From NCBI GenBank assembly GCA_030142905.1, contig JASJOG010000003.1:3036001-3100000 (forward strand): a stretch of DNA of 64,000 bases, in the 5' to 3' direction. The stretch comes from Heliopora coerulea (taxonomy: Eukaryota; Cnidaria; Anthozoa; Scleralcyonacea; Helioporidae). The translations under genes were made by a program, and so were the position numbers. The notes under the pieces are model-generated. The model ran no database searches. It was not told the DNA's origin and saw nothing but the letters and a program-made list of their open reading frames with translations. Below are positions 24,601-31,923 of this stretch, in pieces; position 1 is the first letter of the stretch; each line of letters opens with the position of its first letter.

Positions 24601-25591
24601 AATTTCCACGGCAAGGAACAATAATGAACGTTATAAACAAATCAACCCATAGTTTTAAGTCTAACGTAAATCGAAGTTATTTCATAAATTACATAAGAAA
24701 AGCCTGTTGTTGCATAGCTGTGACTGTACCAGGGTAACGTGTGACTCTGTATGATCGTTATTCGTTGTCACATTAATTTGTCTCAAAGACGTTTAATATT
24801 ACTTCACGAACTTGATTGTTGATTACTGAACCTTATACTAGCGCACAGACTTCAATATCCAAGCCTTAGATTAAGCTGACAGAAAAATAATTGATCAGAA
24901 AGAGAAAAGAAACTGTATCGATTGTGCAGGCTGCACGAATGGCCACTCATATAGGAGATATACGACTAAATTTAACAGTTGGGAATCTTTTTATAACTTA
25001 TTAGTTACCAGAAATATTATCACTTACCTTTCCCCTTCAACCAGTCTTCGTAGAATGAAAATCGGTCGAATGGTTTTCAAGATATAGCCATTTTACCGAG
25101 CCAACACCGCATTTCGCTGTTTAAATCCTTGTTGAACTGGCTGCGGTTTACTGGCTGCAGGGATTTTGGCCGAGCAAAGGGTCTGGGGACGGTTTCGAAA
25201 AAGTGTGGACAAAAACCTCAAAGGTTCCGACGCGAGTGAGACTTCTGGTAACTTCCTTATTCTGTGCTCTTGTAGACCGCTGCCCCACCTCCACTCAAGA
25301 CATAGATTCACTGCTGTCCACATCACTAACGTATTTGCACCTCTGCCCGAGGAAAACTGGTGAACGATTTAATTTTATTCCCTTTTTTAGGAAAAAGTGC
25401 GTGGTGATGCTACATTATGTTGCAGTCGTCCTCCCAGCGAGCGAGTTGATTGTGGTGGCAGTGCTGGGATTTGCAGACATTTTTATGATTCAGCTCCAAG
25501 TGGTCGTTATGGCACAATGACATACTTTTCTCAAGCTGTTGCAAGCCGTCTTTGTGCGCTACCTAACGCTAGAGAATGTGTAGTTAGTTGA
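563..25591 (+). CDS. PHKA: Phosphorylase b kinase regulatory subunit alpha, C-terminal portion (14 exons)
   Basis: This is the regulatory alpha subunit of the hexadecameric phosphorylase kinase (alpha-beta-gamma-delta)4, which activates glycogen phosphorylase in the cytosol and couples hormone and calcium signals to glycogen breakdown. Exons read: 563-668, 1895-2000, 6310-6484, 6593-6671, 7053-7130, 7782-7861, 7961-8039, 9370-9496, 11648-11758, 12034-12128, 13022-13189, 17693-17746, 18362-18565, 25391-25591. The GT/AG phases agree at every junction. Family landmarks are [68 protein letters not shown] and [15 protein letters not shown]. The last fits alpha (YDSAPSG) and not beta. The N-terminal half is outside the window. 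The protein ends in CVVS, a CaaX box fitting the known farnesylation of this family. Exon 2 adds a PKA-type RRAS motif. The first two exons are the least certain. Confidence 0.93.
1265..1890 (+). repeat. Long polypyrimidine (CT-rich) tract
   Basis: About 600 bases almost purely C and T on the plus strand, with degenerate TTCC and CTTT units and frequent A breaks. It ends at the acceptor of the next PHKA exon. The long open frames across it (1282-1902, 1346-1780) are compositional artefacts. It is a candidate triplex-forming stretch and a very long splice-acceptor pyrimidine tract. Confidence 0.85.
1895..2000 (+). CDS. PHKA: PHKA exon b (RRAS phosphosite exon)
   Basis: The acceptor is CTGTGCAG and the donor GTGAGT. 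It starts in phase 0 and ends in phase 1, which is what the neighbouring exons need. It reads [15 protein letters not shown] and onward. RRAS matches the PKA consensus R-R-x-S. The segment has no clear vertebrate counterpart, so it is placed from splice phase and signal quality. Confidence 0.6.
2436..2610 (+). repeat. tRNA-derived SINE-like repeat
   Basis: There is an A-box-like stretch TGGTGGTACAGAGGTAACGC near 2456 and a B-box-like GGGTTCGATTTT near 2502. This spacing is normal for an RNA polymerase III promoter. A non-tRNA body follows (GGGCACTCCGGTTTTC and onward). The tail is unclear. Confidence 0.55.
3043..3143. repeat. Palindromic hairpin element, GCCCAGC family copy 1
   Basis: Two 41-bp arms (3043-3083 and 3103-3143) are inverted copies with one mismatch, separated by about 19 bases. 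The core GGCCCAGCAAAAAA and the nearby GGCATATT recur in the hairpin at 60743-60909. Confidence 0.85.
4587..4621. repeat. 35-bp perfect palindrome
   Basis: Two 17-bp arms (CCAGACATAATCTTCCT and its complement) surround a single central A. The PHKA intron 2 around it shows no coding sequence. Confidence 0.85.
4758..6205. mobile_element. 1.4-kb foldback element in PHKA intron
   Basis: The left arm (4758-5553) and right arm (about 5618-6205) are long imperfect inverted copies. For example, GTCCGGGGTGGCACCTTTGG near 4806 returns inverted near 6170, and GCCAATTAAGGCAAGCTGAG near 5930 mirrors 5045-5070. The left arm has about 180 extra bases (5300-5490). The centre is an AT-rich trinucleotide stretch. 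No coding potential was recognised. A non-autonomous foldback transposon is the likeliest explanation. Confidence 0.8.
6310..6484 (+). CDS. PHKA: PHKA exon c
   Basis: Encodes a segment ending [17 protein letters not shown], matching the alpha-subunit LKDCSNLQDQADILYIL region. The acceptor is TTTTTAG, the donor is GTAAGA, and it ends in phase 2. Confidence 0.9.
6593..6671 (+). CDS. PHKA: PHKA exon d
   Basis: Encodes [20 protein letters not shown] and a few more residues ending LYEK, equivalent to the vertebrate [23 protein letters not shown]. The acceptor is TATTTTAG and the donor GTACAT. Confidence 0.92.
7053..7130 (+). CDS. PHKA: PHKA exon e
   Basis: 26 codons reading [20 protein letters not shown] and onward, the family's [20 protein letters not shown] segment. 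The exon is phase 0 on both sides with a GTAAGG donor. Confidence 0.93.
7216..7499. repeat. Inverted repeat with tRNA-like arms
   Basis: The arms at about 7216-7309 and 7404-7499 are near-perfect inverted copies. The left arm, read on the minus strand (7346 down to 7270), resembles a tRNA: GGTAGCTCAATGGTTAGAGC (A box) and GGTTCGATCCCCGTC (B box), with a loop that would read GGT. Position 33 is C instead of T and the anticodon stem has a mismatch, so it is not a functional tRNA gene. The right arm repeats only the B-box half. It is probably a tRNA-derived SINE duplicated head to head. Confidence 0.75.
7782..7861 (+). CDS. PHKA: PHKA exon f
   Basis: Encodes [19 protein letters not shown] and onward, the highly conserved [10 protein letters not shown] segment of alpha subunits. 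The donor is GTCAGT; it ends in phase 2. Confidence 0.95.
7961..8039 (+). CDS. PHKA: PHKA exon g
   Basis: Encodes [19 protein letters not shown] and onward, matching PLPPEELTKLIYEASGQD of the vertebrate protein. The acceptor is TTCTTCCTAG and the donor GTAGTC. Confidence 0.94.
8441..8570 (+). repeat. GATGTT-type simple repeat
   Basis: Degenerate 6-bp units GATGTT/GATGTC/GATGCT run through the PHKA intron. They produce an artefactual open frame rich in Asp and Val. Confidence 0.8.
9018..9345 (+). repeat. TGTT/TGTC and TTA microsatellites
   Basis: TTTG/TCTG tetranucleotide units lie at about 9030-9122, and TTA trinucleotides with GTTATT variants at 9241-9340. The second block sits about 30 bases from the acceptor of the next PHKA exon, so the 146-aa open frame over it is not a gene. 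Confidence 0.9.
9370..9496 (+). CDS. PHKA: PHKA exon h
   Basis: Encodes [20 protein letters not shown] and onward, aligning with [20 protein letters not shown]. The donor is a consensus GTAAGT; it ends in phase 1. Confidence 0.96.
9740..9966 (+). repeat. tRNA-derived SINE with AAAT tail
   Basis: A tRNA-like head (GTGCAGTGGTAGTGCACGAG near 9765, then GGGCTCCATTGCGTCCC) is followed by a unique body and a run of ATAAATGAATAAATAAATAA units at 9925-9966. A simple A-rich tail is typical of a SINE 3' end. The flanks (9497-9740 and 9967-11647) show no other supported feature. Confidence 0.6.
11648..11758 (+). CDS. PHKA: PHKA exon i
   Basis: Encodes [20 protein letters not shown] and onward to SGKEFNVSR, matching the alpha-subunit [21 protein letters not shown]. 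The acceptor is ATTGCAG; it ends in phase 1. Confidence 0.96.
12034..12128 (+). CDS. PHKA: PHKA exon j (variable linker)
   Basis: This exon was inferred because exon i ends in phase 1 and exon k starts in phase 0, so a linking exon is required. This segment has a TTTTAG acceptor, starts with the needed two bases and ends in phase 0 before GTATTA. It encodes [20 protein letters not shown] then [11 protein letters not shown], in the place of the vertebrate GINRLRSEMK linker that is spliced and phosphorylated. Confidence 0.75.
13022..13189 (+). CDS. PHKA: PHKA exon k
   Basis: 56 codons with a His-rich patch ([13 protein letters not shown]), then [19 protein letters not shown], the strongly conserved WLRRRRLDGAINRVPVGFY block. 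It is phase 0 at both ends. Confidence 0.96.
13190..17692. other. PHKA intron, mobile-element remnants only
   Basis: No exon was recognised in this stretch. It contains a short G-rich/C-rich repeat remnant at 14400-14460, a 22-bp direct duplication at about 14820-14861 (CTAATTTATCGTATAGATCG units), a solo hAT-type terminus ending GCCACTG near 15797, and the hairpin element listed at 16705-17010. Confidence 0.5.
16705..17010. repeat. Hairpin MITE-like element
   Basis: The outer arms near 16709-16755 and 16962-17007 are inverted copies (CATCTTGACATCATTATC against GATAATGATGTCAAGATG). An inner pair (ATCCTAGCTAAA against TTTAGCTAGG) is also inverted. The whole unit can fold on itself. Confidence 0.75.
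17693..17746 (+). CDS. PHKA: PHKA exon l (18 codons)
   Basis: Encodes [18 protein letters not shown], matching CHGLSIDGYVLPSSTTRE of vertebrate alpha. The acceptor is TTCTTTCAG and the donor GTAAGT. Confidence 0.95.
18362..18565 (+). CDS. PHKA: PHKA exon m
   Basis: 68 codons starting [17 protein letters not shown] and including [18 protein letters not shown], the most conserved C-terminal block of the family. It is phase 0 at both ends. Confidence 0.97.
19421..21001 (+). CDS. LINE ORF1 protein with coiled coil and SGNH esterase domain
   Basis: 526 residues. The acidic Ser-rich N-terminus is followed by a Cys-containing coiled-coil stretch around residues 155-225 ([20 protein letters not shown]). 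The C-terminal domain has the SGNH/GDSL signature: [10 protein letters not shown] near residue 326 (nucleophile Ser), HVGTNDL near 380 (block with the Asn), and [11 protein letters not shown] near 464 (His). Esterase-type ORF1 proteins are known from CR1 and some L2 elements. They bind the element RNA as ribonucleoprotein components, and the role of the esterase is unsettled. The start at 19421 has no upstream in-frame alternative that I could support. Confidence 0.85.
   Translation: MDMIADDRESTSSSSLCVPESLPDSSGSTTTDSSFLYLREDIFYWKGDLKELKHFVEADLKLIGKWTSPGGDTKKFLNKEFCLKWRGSVDQRLSIVQDNKQKYLYSSLKKSAQRSMEKTHLLSPDLLSLKGNDHVADDEKSDDAEEHNLDANDESNCKNCELLKHKIFNLMDLVNKLERKQNETSQRLISLVDEKSNMAAELEQLKVSIVEVAEDNSCIKSALDIKQELWIEAKTKKKTPKKIIPVAAPATTQNRFDSLDIEDCQESNTHTEDAVLVSEVSFDSQIGDYRSQHKRKFSHLKKTTTNRVRPKLRDAKENKCGNILVIGDSMIKNIDPKKIQRAGKKKTTCHSYSGATINQIRDKIQFNQYESQQYDTIILHVGTNDLVHEKEDHVAKKMEKLIEEVKACAENVAVSNIIRRYDGKINNDKIINYNNLLQNLCQKHNISYIDNSCIDKHFLNGSYLHLNSSGDSLLGSKYCNYLRSVHVKYPTVIADNANDFFRLAYHQRNREWSMYLRYVSQRLRYQ
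20953..23922 (+). CDS. LINE ORF2: APE endonuclease and reverse transcriptase
   Basis: 989 residues. The AP-type endonuclease lies at about 35-265, with [22 protein letters not shown] (catalytic Glu), GDLNCDLL and GLSDHS (Asp-His). The reverse transcriptase lies at about 515-770, with [46 protein letters not shown] near 678 and FADDT near 709 (catalytic Asp pair). A C-terminal Cys/basic region follows. All core catalytic residues are present. The protein nicks target DNA and primes reverse transcription there. The first ATG overlaps ORF1. The Met at MAFLNI (near 21085) is an alternative start, and translation may depend on reinitiation from ORF1. Confidence 0.93.
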   Translation: MVNVSQIREPTPEVPITISTLPGNNVSSVMSNGLGPFPNARGFKMAFLNIVSLSKKIEELRISMSGKEIDLIAFNETRLDPSISDSIVNIDGYDIVRKDRTRNGGGVCVYLRSSVNYKIRNDLVPSKLEAVCLEINKPHSRPFLVTTVYRSQSVPTEDFFDYFEKLIKAIDDENKEVYILGDLNCDLLKKTPDTPTKILKAYYELYQLTQLIDRATRITMTSATLIDHISTNKPEKISHSGVIHTGLSDHSLVYAIQKISITRKKEENVVEIRNMKNFNEEHFINDLLKQQWEYVYFYPDNANDMWIVWKDLFLEVLNKHAPLCHKKLRVNSVPWLTSEIKNLINSRDRLKRKAIITNLDSDWSSYKALRNKVNIGLRNAKKDYFSNKIAAQKNNPREAWKTINHLLGRVSKPTKVSELKVDGVSITNPADIPESFNDYFSTIGPNLASKINDSYPKSFHEYIPKAKSEFVGFKEITTSQLYHLLLDLPANKPTGIDNISSKILKIAAPVISDCLTYILNQAMTLCSFPSEWKVGRVLPLFKNGCRNLPGNYRPISILPTISKVFEKILYEQLYTYLTDYNILSENQFGFRKFHSTASALLDCTNNWYMNIDKRLFNLVVFIDLKKAFDTVDHQILLSKMKAYGIKGSALALLKSYLWDRSQVCQVNGCLSSQRKIKCGVPQGSILGPLLFLLYINDLPHCLKNSKPCLFADDTNLTTSGETIADVEIAMNSDLDTLKKWLVVNKLSLNVAKTEFMIIGSKPMMKSISNSLPNIKIDDKSISQVNECKTLGVIIDQHLSWKNNTNYICKKITSGISALRCLKDFVDKDSLLSVYNSTVRPYFDYCCEVWDGFGETQSKRLQKLQNRSARIITNMSNDVDHSIALHALNWEPLKVQRKRAKSKMMFKILNNMGPKCLSNLFTFRSDVSDYDLRDTSLKLSLPKPRTNSMKKSFLFDGAKLWNSLPEQIRRCTSFTRFETKIAAHSIAYST
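24236..25290. mobile_element. Foldback element in the last PHKA intron
   Basis: The arms at about 24300-24572 and 24958-25215 are inverted copies. For example, GATTCCCAACTGTTAAATTT (24544-24563) returns inverted at 24967-24986, and AATGCGGTGTTGGCTC (24419-24434) at 25099-25115. Similarity fades outside these bounds. The two arms also match on the unusual ATGGCTATATCTTGAAAA segment. No open reading frame of interest lies in the spacer. Confidence 0.8.
25391..25591 (+). CDS. PHKA: PHKA terminal exon with CaaX box
   Basis: Encodes the C-terminus, including [20 protein letters not shown], which matches [20 protein letters not shown]. It ends ARECVVS and TGA at 25589-25591. CVVS fits the CaaX consensus with Ser at the last place, which favours farnesyl transfer. 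Alpha (CQMQ, CAMQ) and beta (CLIS) subunits of vertebrates also end in such boxes. The acceptor is CCTTTTTTAG. A candidate AATAAA poly(A) signal lies at 25665-25670. Confidence 0.96.
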   Translation, partial: EKVRGDATLCCSRPPSERVDCGGSAGICRHFYDSAPSGRYGTMTYFSQAVASRLCALPNARECVVS

Positions 25592-25664
25592 TGAATGTGG
25601 CAGAAGCGTCCGCAAAGAAAGGTTTTAAAAACATTTCTCTGATGGGTCACTGTATTTTTCAACA

Positions 25665-25670
25665 AATAAA
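25665..25670 (+). terminator. Candidate PHKA poly(A) signal
   Basis: AATAAA 74 bases after the PHKA stop codon, followed by GT-rich sequence. Confidence 0.55.
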
Positions 25671-26018
25671 CTTGTCTCAGTCACATGTCGTTATAAACAC
25701 GTAATCAAACACTTATGGAATATAATATTATGGCACTTACGGAAAATAATACAAAAAGCTTAGATCTCCTTGAGCTTACTTCAGTTGTGAATGTCTGAAA
25801 GAACTGATGGTAATGATTTTGGACCCCGTTGAGTATCTCTGCCTGTGTGTGTCTATGCGTGTATATTACAAAGCTTCTTTTCCATTTATGTGGTTATGGA
25901 TACGATCAAAAATTGTACCTTAAACTTTATACGGATTTGTACACGGCTGCGTCTCGATCATTGCATGATCCTAGTCTGAAAAATGTGCCTGTGACCCGTG
26001 TCTGCCACAACGTTTCCA

Positions 26019-26130
26019 TTTGGAAGGAAATTTCCTTCCAGAAGGAAATTTTAGTGTTCGGAAGGAAATTTGGAAGGAAATTGGAAGGAAATTTGATCTT
26101 TGGGAAGGAAATAAGAAGGAAATTATATTT
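26019..26130 (+). repeat. GGAAGGAAATTT tandem-like repeat
   Basis: Repeated AAGGAAATT units with short palindromic parts (GGAAGGAAATTTCCTTCC). The open frames on both strands here are shadows of this repeat. Confidence 0.8.
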
Positions 26131-26417
26131 TTCTTACTATTCCTTAAAAAAGGCACTTATATCGCCAAAAATAAATGAAAAATTTTACCGTATTTCGTAC
26201 CCTAAGTACTTTTTTCCATATTCACATGTGTCAAAGTTATGTAGGAATTCGGGAATAGTCAGATTTTGCTTACGTTGCAATGTTTTGGTATTCAGACATT
26301 GACACATTTCGCTTATCTTGCAGCTGCATTATGTTTAGCCGTCTCGGTATATTTCGCGTGTAAAATGTAAATGTACAGACATTACAATATATGTTGCGCA
26401 GAGTTTAAAAGTTTCCC

Positions 26418-26993
26418 ATGAAAAAAACTATGTCGTCTTCATCGGAAAGTGAGGGTAATGAAGATAGCGAATTACCTACATCGAGTACTGCCTCTGGCCA
26501 AGATGAACCTCCAAAAAAGCGAAAAAAGAAAGATCAAGCCTTTGTTGATAGTTGGCTTACTAACAGTGAATTTAAGAATTGGTTAACTAAGAAGGTTGGA
26601 GCAAACAACCAAGTTACTGCGTTTTGCAAGATATGTGACAAGACGGTGACTTGCTCAAAAATAGGCTTGAAGAGACACATGGGTAGTAATAAACATCAAA
26701 AAAATAGCAGAGCAGCCGAGCAAATTCCCACCATTTCAGGGATGTTTAGTAAAGCCACCACATGAGACGAAACCTCTACTATGGAGATAAAGTTGTGCTC
26801 GTTCATTGCTGAACACAATCTGCCACTTTCTATCTCGGATGCCTTTGTATCTCTTCTTCGATCACTGTTTCCTCGTGACAACGTATTGAGAAATGTTAAG
26901 CTTGGTAAGCAAAGGGCAACGAACGTTGTTCGACAGGTTATTGGTTTTGACTATTTGAACGACCCCAAATTTTTTGACCAAAACCTTGTTTGA
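26418..26993 (+). pseudogene. Truncated hAT-like transposase with BED finger
   Basis: The N-terminus is acidic and Ser-rich, then PPKKRKKK (probable nuclear signal), then a BED-type finger with CKICDKTVTCSKIGLKRH and HQKN (Cys2-His2 pattern). A TGA at 26763-26765 breaks the frame. The same frame continues with MEIKLCSFIAEHNLPLSISD, a segment seen in hAT-type transposase-like proteins, and stops at 26991-26993. The dimerisation and catalytic parts are absent, so this is a truncated copy. A poly(A) signal AATAAA is at 27059. The link to hAT is from family knowledge and is moderately sure. Confidence 0.6.
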
Positions 26994-27262
26994 TGTTTTC
27001 TACTCTTTCTTTTGTATCAATTTGCATGTAAATGATCATTATTTATTGATTTGTTGTAAATAAAGTTCATATTTTGCAAAAAAATTAGTTGTTCTTTGAA
27101 AAAACATAATTGGAAACGTGATCGGTCGGCACTATATTTTGACCATAACATTCAATATGGCGTCCTACACGACGTGAGGTAGGAGGGTTGTGAATTAAAA
27201 TTCATGTGTGTTTGGCCATTATATGACCATTATGTGTCTTGATATGTTGAAATTTGGTTTTC

Positions 27263-27339
27263 AGACTAATTCGCGACCCGGATAATTCGCGGACCGGGTC
27301 CTTGGACCCCGATGTCCGCGAATTAAAGGGGTTCTACTG
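27263..27339. mobile_element. Solo pogo/Tc1-like terminal repeat
   Basis: The sequence ending GGGGTTCTACTG is followed by TA (27340-27341). Read inward it is CAGTAGAACCCCTTTAATTC and then two inverted copies of ATTCGCGGAC. This resembles the CAGTCGAACCCC terminus at 47249. I did not find the partner terminus. It may belong to the element that carries the BED ORF. Confidence 0.5.
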
Positions 27340-27341
27340 TA

Positions 27342-29938
27342 TATGCCATGAAGGAAGGTTTCAGAGACTAAAACCGCTTAATTAAGCGATAATAGAAACA
27401 CCTGCAACAAACAAGCGTTCAAAATATTTCAAATCTGGCCACGCATTGCGTTAGCTCACGGTTATTGAAATTCCAGACCTTCAATTTTATTTTTCATTTA
27501 TTTTTTCACCATTATTGAAATTCCGAAGCCCTTCTTTAATTGTCTTTATTTTATTTTATTTTATTTTATTTTATTAAATCTAATATAATACTGCAAAGAA
27601 TGTTACAATTTCTTTAACGTATGTTAAAAAAAATTGTTGAGGAACAGACGATGAGAAACTAGTCGCGTTTTTGACATTTTTAGTCTAGGGCGCTCACCAT
27701 AGTCTAATGGCCAAGGCCGTAACCAGAGGGGGGCTGTGGGGGCGAGTGCCCCCCTACTGAGGAGGCTCGCCCCCCAAATAGAACGGTGTAATAATTAGTA
27801 AGTTTACTACTAACCATTAGAAGTCGCACATGTAGAGGAAATACATTATGGAGATGGTAAAAATAACTCATCTCCTCGTTTTGTTTCAAATTAAACAATT
27901 ATTTTATTTGAAAATATGTGTTAGAAACTATATTATAGACAAAGTATTCTACCATGTTTGACACGAACACTATTTCAAAATTCAAATGCGCTTTCTGTTG
28001 AGAGATTTTGACTAAATCTACATTTATTCTTACTGCGACGTTTTGGTATTGCTAATATTTGTATATTGGGATATTTGCATGTATAATGCCGAGCAGCGTT
28101 AGTGCTTATTATAAATAAATTGCACGAGATCTTAATTCAAAAAGAATCAAGTACCTTGAAACGAGGAAAAAAAATTATTACATTAGGCAGCACGTTTATG
28201 TAAAATAGGAGGTAGTAAGGCAATGGTATTTATACACAGTTGACAGTTACATAAAGTTTAAACTTGTTACATAAACTTGTGTATTAATTAAATTAATACA
28301 CAAGTATTTGTCATTAACATAAGAGATAGTTTACATGTAAATATATTCCATGATTATTTAATCTAAAGGTATACGTTATTTTGAAGCGTTTGCGATCAGG
28401 CATCGGTGGTCGACACTCCCTACAGAGCCATTCACTTTCTGGCTCTGTTTCAAGTTCTTCGAACATTTAGTGAAGCATTCTAATTTTATATTTTGGATGT
28501 GACAGTATTCATTTGCATACATGCCAACCGTACCGATTTAGGTGGTACAGTACCGATTTGAGTGCTAATGTAACTCCGTACCGACAATGCATGAAATAGT
28601 ACCGCTTTAAATATTTTCTACGAATTGCATACCGGTTTGACAAATTTAAAAAAAGACAGAAACAAAAAGGATTTTCGGTTAAGTTTATGACAATCTCCAA
28701 GCAAAAATCTCTCGGCAGTGACTGAAAATAGGCCATCACCATGACCGAAGCATGCATGTTAGCCCTTAGGCGTTCATCATGAACGCCAAACATCAACATG
28801 CATGCCTCAGCCTGACATGTCCGTTAACAAAAGCTTACAAGAAGTAATTCACACTCCGCTGACACATACGGCGCACGAATGCCCCCATATATGATACGAA
28901 ACATTATGCCCCTAGAGCCCCCTAGATGTTTCTCGCACGTTCGGCCCTCGACCGTACCAGTTTCACATATACATATGTTGGCATGTATGCATTTGTTGTA
29001 TATTGTTACGGAAATTATGCTGTTTGATTAACCGAAGCAAGCTAAAACTTCACTTTTATCAAATGAAAATTGACGTGAGATCGATTTCTACAGTGTAGGC
29101 CAGTCCTAAACCAACGCAAGTCTAATAAGACGTCTTTGATTGCAGTCTGAGAAGTCTCCTTTTTTGTTTGATGTATTAGTTACTGATAATTCCTTTTTTG
29201 TATTTCGACTTTACTCCGAAAAAAAATTATTACAACTAGAATCGTATGTTTGAACTGCAATTCGTCTGAAAATTATTGGCAATAATTGGGGGTCAAAGTT
29301 TGCGAGAGAGGATTTTATCTGCTTAGTGCTAGCTGATTTTCACACCAGCGAGATTTAGAGGTTTTCAACCACTCTAGTGGAAAATACTAAACAATTTTGA
29401 ATAATCCGCAAGCTTCCATCCTGAAATTTATTTAGGATGATTGCATTCACTGTGGTTTCTGTGATGGTGTAATAAATAAAATGCTCTTTGCAAGAGGTTG
29501 CTTTGAACAATGAGACGTGTTGGCAATTTTGTTGCTTTTCGCTTCGACAAAATTCCAGTAATATGAGATTTTTCGAGATTTTTAGAAACGCTTTGGAGAT
29601 TTTTAAGGGAGAAATTTGAGATTCGTAGAACTTTTCTGGGGATGATCCGGATAGATTTTTAGGTCATTTTTCGTGATTTTTGTAACTAGGCCTAGTCCAT
29701 ATCATGATTTGAGAGAAGGCTCAGTGAAAAAAGTTATGAAAACGAACTTCAAGTAATAAAGTTTGTGGTTTTTGTTTAAAAAAACTTGCCAAATAGTGTC
29801 AAGTGGTTCACGAGTGAGTAGCTCGGTCATAGACCCCAATCCGGACTTTAAAATGAGAAAAGTTGAACGTTTTGCGAAGCAGAAAATACGTAGCAAAAAC
29901 GTAGCGTGAAAACTCCTTTCCCAAACAAGCCTTCGTTG
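27342..29938. other. Intergenic AT-rich region with small hairpins
   Basis: No gene was recognised. It holds a TTTTA pentanucleotide run (27547-27577), a C/G-rich repeat terminus (27718-27775), a 31-bp perfect hairpin (28275-28305, ACTTGTGTATTAATT arms), and a MITE-like unit of about 480 bp (28513-28992) with TGCATACATGCCAAC termini in inverse orientation. Confidence 0.55.
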
Positions 29939-29940
29939 TA

Positions 29941-31556
29941 CTACACCTTTTTCGGATCAAATTCAGAAATTTCCAATTGAATTTCAGATTATTCAAGTGA
30001 AATTCAGAACTTTCCAAACGAATTTCAGATAATTCAAATCAAAATCAGAAATTTCCAAATGAATTTAAGATAAATCCATTTCAAATCCAGAAATGTCCAA
30101 ATGTATTTCCGATAATTCAAACCAATTTTAGATAGTTCCAAATGCATTTCAGAATACTAATAAATTTCGGACACTTTTGTTTTATTATACATATCAATTT
30201 ACAAAATACATCGCACAACAATATTAAAGAGGTAAATAAAATAAAACAACAGAAGCATTAGGCTCCTACGTCCATGTCTTCCAAATTAAGCGCACGCTGG
30301 AAAAAGCCTTGTGCATGTTGACATGCATTTACAATATCCCGTGGAGCGATTTGTCTCATAGCATTATCAATTAGTCCTTCGACGTAAGCCAGACGTTGTT
30401 CACCCACTTGCGGAGGTTCAACTTGCCGAACTCGCATTTGCTGTCTTACAACGGCTTTCATTTTGCTCCAAATTGTCTCCACGGGATTCAGCATTGGACA
30501 GTACGGTCCCAAACGACAGATAATTAACCCTGGGTAGTCATTTACGCATTCTTCAAACTTTGAGTGAAAAGGTGCATTGTCACAGACGAGAACTACGGAG
30601 TCAATTCTTACCCCAGCCGGACGATTCTGTAGCATCTCCAAAACCCAAGTCTTTACGACGTCTTGTGCTGTGAATCATCTGATATGCAGATATTGCACGC
30701 ACAACATGAACATTTGGTCTCTTAGAAGTTGGTAGCGGCATAACTGCTCTGTCACCAACACGTGCGCGACCATGAGACCTTCTACAGAAAAGGTTAATAT
30801 TGGTTTCATCCATCCAAATAATCATTTTGCCTTCTCGCATGTGCTCACTAATTCTTGCAACATACTGGCGCCGAAGCTCCTTGTTGGCGTCACTATTCAT
30901 TGTTGCAGGAATAGCATGTGCCTTTTTCAGGGTTATGAGTTTCCCATTCAAGTAGTGGTGGATAGTTGATTTACTAAGGTGAACTCCAAATGCTTGTTGT
31001 GTTCTCTCTGACAACTGGTTTAAAGTTAAACCAGGGTCCCTTTCGATCATGGCCACAACGTCATCTATTTGATCATCAGTTAGCTTCTTCTGACGTCCAC
31101 CTTTGGGTTTTGGATGTTCAGCATCAGCGCGAATCCAGGTATACGCAGTTTTGTATTTCACTTCTAACTGTTCGGCAAGCTCTCGCCAATTTCCGCCATT
31201 ATTAGCTAACCTGACAATTCTTTCTCGGTCAGCAAGCGATATTCGAGAGTAAGGACCACGTTGCATATTTCTCTGCACATCAACAAATTGTCAATAGTGA
31301 TAAGGACATTTATTTAGAAATTATGAATATCAATTGGAAATGTCTGAAATCCCTATGGACATCTCTGATCATTATTTGGAAATGTCTGAAATTCACTTAG
31401 ACAATCTGAATATCATATGGAAACGTCTGAAATCCCTTTGGACATTTCTGAATATCATTTGCAAACATCTGAAATCCATATGGAAAATCTGAATATCATT
31501 TGGAAATATCTGAATTCATTTTGGAAATTTCTGAATTCCATTGAAAAAAGGTGTAG
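29941..31556 (-). mobile_element. IS630/Tc1-mariner-type transposon (broken)
   Basis: The termini CTACACCTTTTT and AAAAAGGTGTAG are inverted copies flanked by TA (29939-29940 and 31557-31558), the classic Tc1/mariner target duplication. Inside each end is a long array of short repeats (about 29957-30170 and 31310-31545) with AATTCAGAAATTTCCAAAT units, inverted between the two ends. The transposase is on the minus strand. Confidence 0.8.
30258..31278 (-). pseudogene. Frameshifted IS630/Tc1-type DDE transposase
   Basis: The N-terminal frame (31278 to 30601) has two helix-turn-helix-like parts (RIVRLANNGGNWRELAEQL and LTLNQLSERTQQAFGVHLSK) and the first catalytic block IIWMDETNINLF. Near 30660 the coding frame shifts. 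The other frame (to 30258) carries VLVCDNAPFHS (second Asp) and GPYCPMLNPVETIWS (third residue Glu), about 33 residues apart. The domains are complete in order but the frame is broken once, so the copy is probably dead unless the shift is a sequencing error. Confidence 0.85.
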
Positions 31557-31923
31557 TAATTCAGCAGAAAATCCTATGTCAGCGGTCGTCATCATGAGCA
31601 TAAGGATAAGGACCCACTGATCTGAAAAATAGGACTGGATAGAGCAACCCAGGGTTGGAGTGCGGGAGAAAATGAAGCCCGCAAAATTCAATCTGCGCCA
31701 TATTGGAGTGACCACTTTCTCGGTAACGTTGTTGTAAGGCTATTGTGAAAATGAGGAAACTCGTACGTAGGGCTGTAGTAAACGAAGAAAAAATGTGAAA
31801 GGAAACGTCAACACATCCCAAAGTGGTAGTGAGGGATCTGACGATGAAGAATCCAGGTTATAAAGAAAATTTTCACGGACATTTCACTGGTAAGTATGGG
31901 GTGTCATTACTGTCAGAACTATT

